Positions 1 through 6,056 of a stretch of 7,831 nt of DNA are shown one piece after another; the stretch's first letter is position 1, and every line of letters starts with the position of its first letter. The DNA comes from JAAYJR01 sp964563975 (GTDB lineage Bacteria; Bacteroidota; Bacteroidia; Bacteroidales; Prolixibacteraceae): the NCBI GenBank assembly GCA_964563975.1, contig CAZLZJ010000079.1, positions 1 to 7,831 on the forward strand. Direction: 5' to 3'. The notes beneath the pieces are model-generated. The model saw only the letters and a program-made list of their open reading frames with translations. It had not been told where the DNA came from and searched no databases. The position numbers were made by a program, and so were the translations under genes.

Positions 1-32
1 AATTTAATATAAACTTTTAAAATGTTAATAAA

Positions 33-578
33 ATGGAAAATGCAACAACAAGTCAGGTAAAAACAAAGTGGGTACTTGACCCATCACACAGTGAAATAAC
101 ATTTAAAGTGAAGCATTTGATGATTTCAAATGTAAAGGGGGCATTTAATCACTTTGAAGCTACTATTGATGGTGAAGATTTTACGAAATCACAAATTAAA
201 GGCATAATCGATGTTTCATCTATCAATACTAATAATTCAGATCGGGATAACCATTTGAGAAGTGCTGATTTTTTTGACGCAGACAATTATAAAGAGTTGT
301 TATTCACTTCAACATCTTTTAAAAAAATAAAAGGAGAATCTTATAAGCTGCTTGGTGATCTTACCATAAGAGGTATAAGCAAGCCTGTAGCCCTTGAAGT
401 AGAGTTAGGAGGTATTGTAAAAGATCCATATGGAAATGTTAAAGCCGGGTTCTCCGTTTCCGGAAAGATTAACCGTAAAGAGTGGGGATTAAATTGGAAT
501 GCTGCTTTAGAAACAGGCGGAGTATTGGTCAGCGATGAAGTGTATGTTTCTGCAGAGCTGCAATTTACAAAGCAATAA
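33..578 (+). CDS. YceI-family lipid/isoprenoid-binding protein
   Basis: This is a complete 181-residue YceI-like protein, matching the usual length of the domain. Visible family features are the N-terminal WVLDPSHSEITFKVKHLM stretch (residues 13-30), RDNHLRSADFFD (71-82), LTIRGISKPV (110-119), and INRKEWGLNWN (146-156) followed by the ETGGVLVSDEV end (160-170). YceI proteins fold as an extended lipocalin-like barrel that holds an amphiphilic or polyisoprenoid ligand; the ligand here cannot be told. Many homologues are periplasmic, but this one has no signal peptide: residues 1-12 are polar, so it is probably cytosolic. The ATG at 33 fits the start of homology. No Shine-Dalgarno precedes it; the leader is A/T-only, as is normal in Bacteroidota. 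It converges on the phosphatase gene to its right. Only 32 bases lie upstream, so its promoter and any operon partner are not visible. Confidence 0.93.
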   Translation: MENATTSQVKTKWVLDPSHSEITFKVKHLMISNVKGAFNHFEATIDGEDFTKSQIKGIIDVSSINTNNSDRDNHLRSADFFDADNYKELLFTSTSFKKIKGESYKLLGDLTIRGISKPVALEVELGGIVKDPYGNVKAGFSVSGKINRKEWGLNWNAALETGGVLVSDEVYVSAELQFTKQ

Positions 579-593
579 ATATTAGGGTAATCA

Positions 594-627
594 GGCAGCA
601 ATTAAATCGGGAAATTTATATGCTGCC
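594..627. terminator. Hairpin between convergent genes, possible bidirectional terminator
   Basis: GGCAGCA at 594-600 pairs perfectly with TGCTGCC at 621-627. Inside it, TAAAT (603-607) pairs with ATTTA (614-618) around a six-base loop, separated from the outer stem by a 2x2 internal loop. It sits in the 65-base gap between two convergent stop codons, where a shared terminator is expected. On the + side it is followed only by GTTTT, so the U-tract is short, and there is none worth the name on the - side. Function is inferred from position and structure. Confidence 0.55.
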
Positions 628-643
628 GTTTTGCCTGTGTTCT

Positions 644-1570
644 TTATTCAAATATTGACGCCGGAACCTGCCCAACCCATGAAAGCGGTTGCTCGCATCC
701 AAAAAGCCACGCAACAGTTGCAGCTGTATTAACAGTATTGTTTGGTTCTTTAAAATCGTATCCTTTTTTAATACCGGGTCCGGCTATACTCCATGGCACG
801 ATCATTTCGGTAGTGCTTACGCCACCATGCCCCTTGTTTATGCCGCCATGATCAGAGAGAAATATTATATGGGTATTTTTATACAGGCCCTCAGCCTCCA
901 TCTTATCAAGAAATTCACCTATCAGCACATCTGCTTCTTCAATTGAGCTTATATATTCGGGTGTCATCCAGCCATGTCTATGCCCTGCATGGTCAGTGTG
1001 AACAGAGTATAAAAAGACAAAAGTGGGAATATCCCTGTTTTTTACAATAAAGTCAAATGCTTTTTTATAATTTTCACGATATCCATCTTCTGCTTCATAA
1101 GAGGGCTCGTCAATATAATCCTGATTATAAGGTTCAATCAGTTTTGCCCAATTATAATAAAATGCTGTTTTAACATCTGGGACCTGATCTTTCAATACTT
1201 TAAAAATCGAAGGAAAATATCCCTTGCTGTCCTTTTCTACAGGAGGGAGCTCATGATTATCAAGAAACCAATTGTTATTAACAACTCCATGCTGTTCAGG
1301 TCCGCTTCCCGTAAGATGACTGGTGAAATTGGGAAGTGTAATTGAAGGCATAACAACCCGGGTTTGCATCGAGATGGCTCCGTCATTGGCAATCCGGTCT
1401 ATATTAGGGTGTTTAGCTGTATTATAGCCTTCAATGCTGATTCCATCCAAAGCAATAATAACTACACGATCTGTTTTAACACGGCTGTCGCTGCAGCCTG
1501 CCAGGAGGTAAAATCCGAAGATAATAGCTGTAAAAATGCTGAGGCATTTTAAAATGTCATGGCGTTTCAT
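644..1570 (-). CDS. Lipoprotein phosphodiesterase/phosphatase of the alkaline phosphatase superfamily (ENPP/type I phosphodiesterase-like)
   Basis: Predicted metal-dependent hydrolase of phosphate esters or nucleotides, anchored by lipid in the cell envelope. Numbered from the chosen start (308 residues): lipoprotein signal with box LLAGC and lipidated Cys26; metal-binding Asp42 in ALDGIS; MPSITLPNFTSHLTG carrying the probable nucleophile Thr78; PEQHGVVNN with the ENPP-type Asn99; TDHAGHRHG with Asp193 and His197; LSDHGG with Asp240 and His241; His248 in KGHGG. All seven two-metal-site positions of the superfamily therefore appear present. The C-terminal VAWLFGCEQPLSWVGQ is typical of the Bacteroidota subgroup. 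The frame is open to an ATG at 1603 (319 residues), but MKRHDILKC from 1570 makes a normal short lipoprotein signal, so 1570 is preferred. The mature start CSDSR only weakly resembles the Bacteroidota surface-export signal, so inner-face or surface location is undecided. Substrate unknown. It converges on the YceI-like gene and diverges from the esterase fusion gene. Confidence 0.9.
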   Translation of the reverse strand: MKRHDILKCLSIFTAIIFGFYLLAGCSDSRVKTDRVVIIALDGISIEGYNTAKHPNIDRIANDGAISMQTRVVMPSITLPNFTSHLTGSGPEQHGVVNNNWFLDNHELPPVEKDSKGYFPSIFKVLKDQVPDVKTAFYYNWAKLIEPYNQDYIDEPSYEAEDGYRENYKKAFDFIVKNRDIPTFVFLYSVHTDHAGHRHGWMTPEYISSIEEADVLIGEFLDKMEAEGLYKNTHIIFLSDHGGINKGHGGVSTTEMIVPWSIAGPGIKKGYDFKEPNNTVNTAATVAWLFGCEQPLSWVGQVPASIFE

Positions 1571-1610
1571 ATGATTAAAATTAATTATTTTCGATGGTAT
1601 CATATATTTG

Positions 1611-1628
1611 TCCCGACTTTAGCCGGGA
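1611..1628. repeat. GC-rich quasi-palindrome, REP-like single copy
   Basis: The 18 bases TCCCGACTTTAGCCGGGA form an imperfect palindrome (TCCCG/CGGGA outer stem, 7 of 9 symmetrical pairs match). It lies in an otherwise very AT-rich spacer upstream of two divergent genes. It could be a small extragenic palindrome or a leader hairpin. Only one intergenic copy is present here, so a repeat family is not proven. Confidence 0.25.
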
Positions 1629-1712
1629 GAACCTGTTTATGTTTTTAATCAACCCCGAAAAGCCGGAGAAGCAGTTAATAAATAATAAATTCAGTTTATT
1701 GCAGGTCATATA

Positions 1713-1720
1713 CAAAAATA
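1713..1720 (-). promoter_or_regulatory. Candidate Bacteroidota -7 box for the phosphatase lipoprotein gene
   Basis: Read leftward, the sequence is TATTTTTG, an exact match to the Bacteroidota TAnnTTTG -7 consensus. It lies about 145 bases ahead of the start at 1570, which would give a long leader. No TTTG-type -33 box is seen at the expected distance, so this is a weak call based on consensus match and location in a divergent spacer. Confidence 0.22.
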
Positions 1721-1768
1721 GAGATTTAATTTTAAATATAACCATTAATAGATCATTCAAAAAGAGTG

Positions 1769-1783
1769 TATTTTTGCTATAAT
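1769..1783 (+). promoter_or_regulatory. Candidate promoter for the esterase-barrel gene
   Basis: TATTTTTG at 1769-1776 matches the Bacteroidota -7 consensus TAnnTTTG exactly, and TATAAT follows at 1778-1783. Either would place transcription start some 25-45 bases ahead of the ATG at 1816, a plausible leader. A clear -33 TTTG box is missing in the bases before 1769, so confidence is limited. Confidence 0.35.
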
Positions 1784-1815
1784 AAAAAATATCTGTTCAT
1801 AAATGATAATTAGAG

Positions 1816-3768
1816 ATGATATATAGTTTTTTTATTTTGGTTTTTTCTTTATTAACCTTTTTTTCAGGAGAAAATAGTAACAGAACAAAATATTTTCCGA
1901 AAGTTGAAGTAAAGCCGGATAGTGCTCCGGATAAAGAGAATGTTTGGGTGTTCATTCTTGCAGGTCAGTCAAATATGGCCGGTCGCGGTTTAGTTGAACC
2001 GCAAGACACTATTCCTGATAGCCGGGTTTTTTCAATTAACAAAGATGGAGAGTTAATATTTGCAAAGGAACCTTTAAATTTTAATGAACCAAATATGGCC
2101 GGATTAGATTGTGGTCTTTCATTTGGAAAAGAACTTTTATATCATATCCCGGATAATATCTCAATTTTAATTATTAACACAGCTGTTGGAGGCAGTTCAA
2201 TAAGTCAGTGGAATAATGACTCAACCTTCAGAGATGTCACACTTTTGTCAAATTTCAAAGAGAAGGTTGAAACCGGCAAGAATTACGGAATCATAAAAGG
2301 TATTCTCTGGCATCAGGGTGAAAGTGATGCAGTAGATGATGAAGATATTGAAATGTATCAGAGCAGGCTTATGACTCTTTTTGAAAAATTCAGAGAGGCT
2401 GCCGGAAATAGTTTTTTGCCGGTATTGATTGGGGAATTGGGTTCTTTTTCTCAAAATAATGATAAATGGCAGGCTATTAACAGGCAAATCTATAATTATT
2501 CTAAGACAGATAGAAATTCTTTAATTATAAGCACAAAAGATTTTAGCCATAAAGGAGACAAAGTGCATTTTGACTCAGAGGGACAAAGAGAAATGGGGAA
2601 GAGGTTTGCTGAAGCATTCTGCCGCTTTAGTAAGGTTGATACTATTGAATCGCAAATATTGAATTATGAGGATTCAAAGTCGGTAATTATATCAAAAGGG
2701 CGAAAATTTTTGTTGGATAAATTTATTGAAGGCGACCTGAACAAGGTTAGAGAGATTAAAGATTACCTGGTAAAAACAGAGGATGAAAATTATATTGCCC
2801 TTTACCCTGCCGAGTATTGGTTTATTTTATACTGGACCAGAGATTATACGGAGCTGGCAGAAGATATTCAAAACTTCGATTCTGCAAGAATTGCCGGTTA
2901 CAATCAAAGGATCCGTCCATTAAATGATCTTCTTTTTGACAAGCTTAGAGAAAAATCATTTGAAAATGAATTACATATTAAAAAACAGATTCAGGAATCT
3001 AAAGAGGATTTGAAAATAAAGCAAATTCTAAATTTAAACCTTGAATGGATGTTGCTTGAAAATAGAATGGATATATTTGCCCAAGACTCTTTAAACAGTC
3101 AGGCAGACAGTTTTCTTGAAACCTACACTTCAAGTGAGTATGAACAATTTATCAGAGATTATATCAGGTATAAACAAGTGCCTGCAGCCTGGGGCTTTGC
3201 ATTTGAGTTTTTTAGCGGTTATGGTTTTTATTCCGGAGAGTTAAATAAAAATTACACCAACAATATACCAATAGGTATAGCCTTTGATATTTGTTATAGA
3301 AATTTTGAGTTATATCTAAGGAATTATATAGGGTTCAATAAAACAAAAACAGAATTTGATTATTCGTTGGGTATATTGGAAGCAGGTGAAAGGATAATGG
3401 TTTTTCTGCCTGAAGTATCAATTGGTTATATTACCTATAATGATAACAGGTTTAAAATATCTCCTTTTGCCGGAATAGGTTCCACAGATATCAGTCCGCC
3501 GGTTAAAGTCACCGAGGAAACTCCCGAATTAAAAGAAATTGCATTAGAGTTTACTGCCACCTATATGTTGGGTATTAATTTAGATATAAAATTTGGTCCT
3601 AAAATTGTTCCGGAATACAGTCCGAAAGCAAGCTATGGATTTGTGAGGGTCAGATATGGTTATACAATGCCGCAATTTGCAAAAAAATATGCAGGTATGG
3701 CAGGTAATATGCACTATATTACAATTGGATTTGGTGGTTTGGGAAGAGTGTTAAAGCGAGAATATTAG
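1816..3768 (+). CDS. SASA/CE6-type SGNH esterase fused to an outer-membrane-barrel-like C-terminal domain
   Basis: 650 residues in three parts. Residues 1-18 are a hydrophobic signal or anchor with no basic residues and no clear cleavage site. Residues about 43-271 are a sialate-O-acetylesterase-like SGNH hydrolase domain (carbohydrate esterase family 6 type): ILAGQSNMAG with nucleophile Ser52, the NTAVGGSS block (121-128), WHQGESDA (165-172), and GDKVHF with the Asp248/His251 dyad. Such domains remove acetyl groups from sugars or glycans. Residues about 280-455 are a charged, mainly helical region of unknown role. Residues about 456-650 alternate polar and aromatic residues (AFEFFSGYGFYSG, NFELYLRNYIGF, RFKISPFAGIGS, YGFVRVRYGY) and end in Tyr, as in Bacteroidota outer-membrane barrels. 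I believe the 280-650 part exists as a stand-alone protein in relatives, from memory and unchecked. The frame is unbroken. It probably acts in the periplasm or at the surface. The ATG at 1816 is the only reasonable start; upstream ATGs meet stops. Confidence 0.85.
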   Translation: MIYSFFILVFSLLTFFSGENSNRTKYFPKVEVKPDSAPDKENVWVFILAGQSNMAGRGLVEPQDTIPDSRVFSINKDGELIFAKEPLNFNEPNMAGLDCGLSFGKELLYHIPDNISILIINTAVGGSSISQWNNDSTFRDVTLLSNFKEKVETGKNYGIIKGILWHQGESDAVDDEDIEMYQSRLMTLFEKFREAAGNSFLPVLIGELGSFSQNNDKWQAINRQIYNYSKTDRNSLIISTKDFSHKGDKVHFDSEGQREMGKRFAEAFCRFSKVDTIESQILNYEDSKSVIISKGRKFLLDKFIEGDLNKVREIKDYLVKTEDENYIALYPAEYWFILYWTRDYTELAEDIQNFDSARIAGYNQRIRPLNDLLFDKLREKSFENELHIKKQIQESKEDLKIKQILNLNLEWMLLENRMDIFAQDSLNSQADSFLETYTSSEYEQFIRDYIRYKQVPAAWGFAFEFFSGYGFYSGELNKNYTNNIPIGIAFDICYRNFELYLRNYIGFNKTKTEFDYSLGILEAGERIMVFLPEVSIGYITYNDNRFKISPFAGIGSTDISPPVKVTEETPELKEIALEFTATYMLGINLDIKFGPKIVPEYSPKASYGFVRVRYGYTMPQFAKKYAGMAGNMHYITIGFGGLGRVLKREY

Positions 3769-3788
3769 TTAGTATCAGATATATTATT

Positions 3789-4637
3789 TTAATTCCGGTT
3801 GAAAAAGACAACTGAATTTTTTTTCTCTACACCAAGTAATTCACCAATAACCTGGCATTTAACCATAAGTAAAAAGAATATTTTTTTATTTTTATTGTTA
3901 ATTAATCCTTCAAGATTTCCTTGTCCTTTTGAAATTATAATATCGGCTTTATCAAATAACTCTTTAAATTCAGCAGAACAGTGCTCCACTATAGTTGATG
4001 GTGCATCGTGTCCGTTTGATATTACCCTGGCAATTTTTGTAAGGCCGGTCTTTTCAGCATCTTCAATGGTAATATCATTAATAACCGGGGCTCCTCTTGT
4101 GGCAAACCAAAGGTTAGGATGATTGATTACGGAGATGAAAATTTTGTCAAGTACGATTTCCCCTGCATTGTCGCCTAAATATAAAACAGTAGAGGCACTT
4201 TTTAACTCCTTGTATAATAGTTCTGAATGATCAATTTGAGGAACTTTTGAAGCGGCTGTGGCAAGAGTTCCCATCACATCAAAAGAGTCTTGCGGACCGA
4301 AATCAATAATATTTCCGGCCAGTGCATATCTTAAAGCAGTTTGAAACCGGTTTTCAGAGCGGTTAATTACTTCGGTAATATCGTTTTCAATGCTGAGCAT
4401 CAATTTATTATAGTGCTCTTTTTCTTCATAATAGAGATCTTCAATGCCGGCTTTTTCTCTTATTAACCTATGAAGATAGCTTGTAGCCACGGGAGATAAA
4501 AGATCGTTATTTTTATTTTTAAGTAAGTATTGATCAAAAAGGTTAATTATCTTTTTTCCGTCATCATCTGAAATACGATATTTTTCTATCATTTTTTTTG
4601 CCTGCCGGCGAAGACACATCTCACAATCAAACTGCAT
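3789..4637 (-). CDS. DUF89 / ARMT1-like metal-dependent phosphatase
   Basis: This 282-residue protein is close to full length for the prokaryotic DUF89 family. Visible hallmarks are the N-terminal CEMC pair (Cys5, Cys8), ALAGNIIDFG (105-114), VLYLGDNAGEIVLDK (151-165) with the metal-binding Asp156-Asn157 pair, ATRGAPVINDIT (179-190) with Asp188 as probable third ligand, the KADIIISKGQGNLEGL signature (230-245), and a late Cys261 in MVKCQV. Family members are Mn/Co/Ni-dependent phosphatases proposed to dispose of damaged or surplus phosphometabolites (sugar phosphates and related compounds); the substrate here is unknown. No signal peptide, so cytosolic. It converges on the esterase fusion with a 20-base gap and no good terminator hairpin between them. 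It diverges from the ZnuA-like gene across about 110 bases. The start at 4637 puts the CxxC motif at the N-terminus as in homologues; no Shine-Dalgarno is present. Confidence 0.9.
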   Translation of the reverse strand: MQFDCEMCLRRQAKKMIEKYRISDDDGKKIINLFDQYLLKNKNNDLLSPVATSYLHRLIREKAGIEDLYYEEKEHYNKLMLSIENDITEVINRSENRFQTALRYALAGNIIDFGPQDSFDVMGTLATAASKVPQIDHSELLYKELKSASTVLYLGDNAGEIVLDKIFISVINHPNLWFATRGAPVINDITIEDAEKTGLTKIARVISNGHDAPSTIVEHCSAEFKELFDKADIIISKGQGNLEGLINNKNKKIFFLLMVKCQVIGELLGVEKKNSVVFFNRN

Positions 4638-4668
4638 ATTTTTTATTTAAACTTAATTCAAATAATAC

Positions 4669-4694
4669 AAATTAAACAAAAGTTTATTTAATTT
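4669..4694. promoter_or_regulatory. Imperfect inverted repeat in the divergent DUF89/ZnuA-like spacer
   Basis: AAATTAAAC (4669-4677) faces GTTT...AATTT (4682-4694) with a four-base ATTT insertion in the right arm. It lies midway between the two divergent starts, where an operator (for example for a Fur/Zur-type metal regulator) would be expected. The region is so AT-rich that chance symmetry is likely. No clear -33/-7 promoter pair is seen in either direction in the 4638-4746 spacer. Confidence 0.2.
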
Positions 4695-4746
4695 TATCCT
4701 TATTTAGAGTATATATTGATCATGTTAAAATAAAGTGAAAGACTTA

Positions 4747-5637
4747 ATGAAGCATAAAATAAAAATTTTTACTTTTTTAATAATTACTTCTATCTTGTTT
4801 TCCTGCGGTTTACAGAAAAATAAAGGAGAAGATAGTGGTAAGCCTGTTGTTACAGTCAGTATACTGCCTTTAAAAACATTTGTAGAGCAAATTGCCGGTG
4901 CTGATTTTGAAATAAATGTTCTGTTGCCTCCCGGTGCAAGTCCTGCAGATTTTACTCTTGTGCCGTCTCAGATAAAAGATATTGCCCATTCCGGTATTTG
5001 GCTGCGGATAGGGCACATAGGCTTTGAGTATTCCTGGAAGGAGAAGATTCAGCAGGCCAATCCGGCTATGAAGGTGGTAGACCTTTCTGACGGGCTTGAT
5101 CTGATCCGTAATGAAACATTGCCTTCAGGGCATAAAAGCACAACTGCAGGAGTTAATCCTCATACCTGGCTGTCACCTTTTCTGGTTAAGCAGATGGCCC
5201 GCCGCATAACTGAAGAACTTTCGATTTTAAATCCTGATAAAAAGGGGATATACAACAATAATTACCGGCAGTTTACAGAAGAAATTGATAAACTTGATAT
5301 TAAAATAGCAGGTAAGTTAAAAGATTATAAAGGGAAACAATTTATAATGTTTCATCCGAGCCTTTCCTATTTTGCCCGCGATTACGGATTGGTTCAGTAC
5401 TCATTGGAGCCGGGCGGAAAAGAACCAACCCCACAGCGTATGGCTGAAGTAATTGATCTTGCAAAAAAAGAAGGAATCCGTGTTGTTTATATTCAAAGTG
5501 ATCTCGATCAGGATCAGGCAAGGGTTTTTGCTGAAGAGGTTGATGGTAAAATTGTTCAAATGTGGCCTTTAAATCCTGCCTGGTTCGAAAATCTGATTGA
5601 AATTACCGGTATGCTAATAGAAAATTTTCAAAATTAA
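4747..5637 (+). CDS. ZnuA-like metal ABC transporter substrate-binding lipoprotein (cluster A-I/TroA family)
   Basis: Predicted receptor that captures zinc or manganese in the periplasm for an ABC importer. Numbered from ATG 4747 (296 residues): lipoprotein signal with Cys20 after ILFS; VSILPLKTFVEQIAG (37-51); LLPPGASPADF (59-69); RIGHIGFE (87-94); VNPHTWLSP (136-144) with His139; IMFHPSLSYFARDYGL (200-215) with His203; KEPTPQRM (225-232); IQSDLDQDQ (249-257); VQMWPLNPAWFENL (270-283). His139 and His203 match classical metal ligands, but the usual first His after GASP is Ala67 and the usual late Asp of the xDPL motif is replaced by Trp273. The His-rich loop of true ZnuA is nearly absent, so the metal is uncertain. 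The frame also allows GTG at 4735 (300 residues); ATG is preferred because it gives a normal signal peptide and has GAAAG five bases upstream. No permease or ATPase gene is adjacent, since the next gene is opposed. Confidence 0.88.
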   Translation: MKHKIKIFTFLIITSILFSCGLQKNKGEDSGKPVVTVSILPLKTFVEQIAGADFEINVLLPPGASPADFTLVPSQIKDIAHSGIWLRIGHIGFEYSWKEKIQQANPAMKVVDLSDGLDLIRNETLPSGHKSTTAGVNPHTWLSPFLVKQMARRITEELSILNPDKKGIYNNNYRQFTEEIDKLDIKIAGKLKDYKGKQFIMFHPSLSYFARDYGLVQYSLEPGGKEPTPQRMAEVIDLAKKEGIRVVYIQSDLDQDQARVFAEEVDGKIVQMWPLNPAWFENLIEITGMLIENFQN

Positions 5638-5645
5638 CTTTAATA

Positions 5646-5663
5646 GCACTAAGCACGTGGTGC
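5646..5663. terminator. Short hairpin between convergent genes
   Basis: GCACTA (5646-5651) can pair with TGGTGC (5658-5663), one G-T wobble, around a six-base loop. An alternative GCAC/GTGC pairing (5653-5663) around a three-base loop overlaps it. It fills the 29-base gap between the ZnuA-like stop and the opposing membrane-protein stop and is followed on the + strand by ATTTTA. The stem is short and the T-run poor, so it is a weak candidate. Confidence 0.3.
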
Positions 5664-5666
5664 ATT

Positions 5667-6038
5667 TTACTGAATTATATCTATATTTTGATCTCTGAGC
5701 AGGGCTCCGCCTTTAGTAAGCCATGAAATTCCAAAAGCTATTAAGGCAAATGATTCAATCCAAAAAACAAAGCTGGATGCAGGATGATATTTTTTTAAAA
5801 AAATATAAAACAGCAGGATTGAAATCAGGCAAGCTACCATTATCACGCCGCATGATATATATATTTTATTTCTTGTAAGTTTATTTTTTGTNNNNNNNNN
5901 NNNNNNNNNNNNNNNNNNNNNNNNNNNNNNNNNNNNNNNNNNNNNNNNNNNNNNNNNNNNNNNNNNNNNNNNNNNNNNNNNNNNNNNNNNNGCCAGATAT
6001 GAATAGGTTTGAGATAATTGGGGGTTATTTGTCATCAT
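5667..6038 (-). CDS. Small integral membrane protein, unknown function, interrupted by an assembly gap
   Basis: Only the two ends can be read. The N-terminus MMTNNPQLSQTYSYL (15 residues) lies right of the gap and about 74 C-terminal residues lie left of it. The C-terminal part has two membrane segments, CGVIMVACLISILLFYIFL and SFVFWIESFALIAFGISWLT, ending in a KGGALLRDQ tail. This resembles a Bacteroidota family of small multi-span proteins with a conserved RNKIY...CG segment and a FWxExxALxAFGISWL last helix. I recall these as roughly 200-230 residues, so much of the middle is missing. The apparent continuity of frame across 100 Ns is meaningless. Function unknown. It starts 18 bases after the methyltransferase stop and is probably in the same transcript. 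Two ATGs (6038 and 6035) are adjacent, and neither has a Shine-Dalgarno. Confidence 0.7.
   Translation of the reverse strand: MMTNNPQLSQTYSYLXXXXXXXXXXXXXXXXXXXXXXXXXXXXXXXXXXTKNKLTRNKIYISCGVIMVACLISILLFYIFLKKYHPASSFVFWIESFALIAFGISWLTKGGALLRDQNIDIIQ
5892..5991. other. Assembly gap (100 Ns)
   Basis: A run of exactly 100 N, the conventional placeholder for a scaffold gap of unknown size. It lies inside the small membrane protein gene, so true distances and reading frame across it are not known. Confidence 0.97.
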
Positions 6039-6056
6039 TAATAATTTTTTAGGGGT

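Noticed and set aside
341..601. 86-residue open frame on the - strand across the YceI-like gene
   Set aside because: It lies almost wholly antisense to a well-supported gene and has no recognisable domain.
689..946. 85-residue open frame on the + strand
   Set aside because: Antisense shadow of the phosphatase lipoprotein; no start context and no family resemblance.
1603..1610. TATATTTG, a second match to the Bacteroidota -7 consensus on the + strand
   Set aside because: It is over 200 bases ahead of the esterase start, overlaps the alternative phosphatase start, and has no -33 partner; the box at 1769 is better placed.
1594..1782. 62-residue open frame in the spacer before the esterase fusion gene
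   Set aside because: Low-complexity AT-rich translation, no homology recognised, no ribosome site, and it runs through the candidate promoter region. A small peptide cannot be excluded but is not supported.
2248..2487. 79-residue open frame on the - strand within the esterase domain
   Set aside because: Shadow of the catalytic region, whose motifs are clearly on the + strand.
3769..3788. Possible terminator between the esterase fusion and DUF89 genes
   Set aside because: The 20-base gap is AT-rich and shows no stable stem in either direction, so transcripts may simply overlap here.
3799..4122. 107-residue open frame on the + strand within the DUF89 gene
   Set aside because: Antisense to conserved DUF89 motifs; composition is that of a shadow frame.
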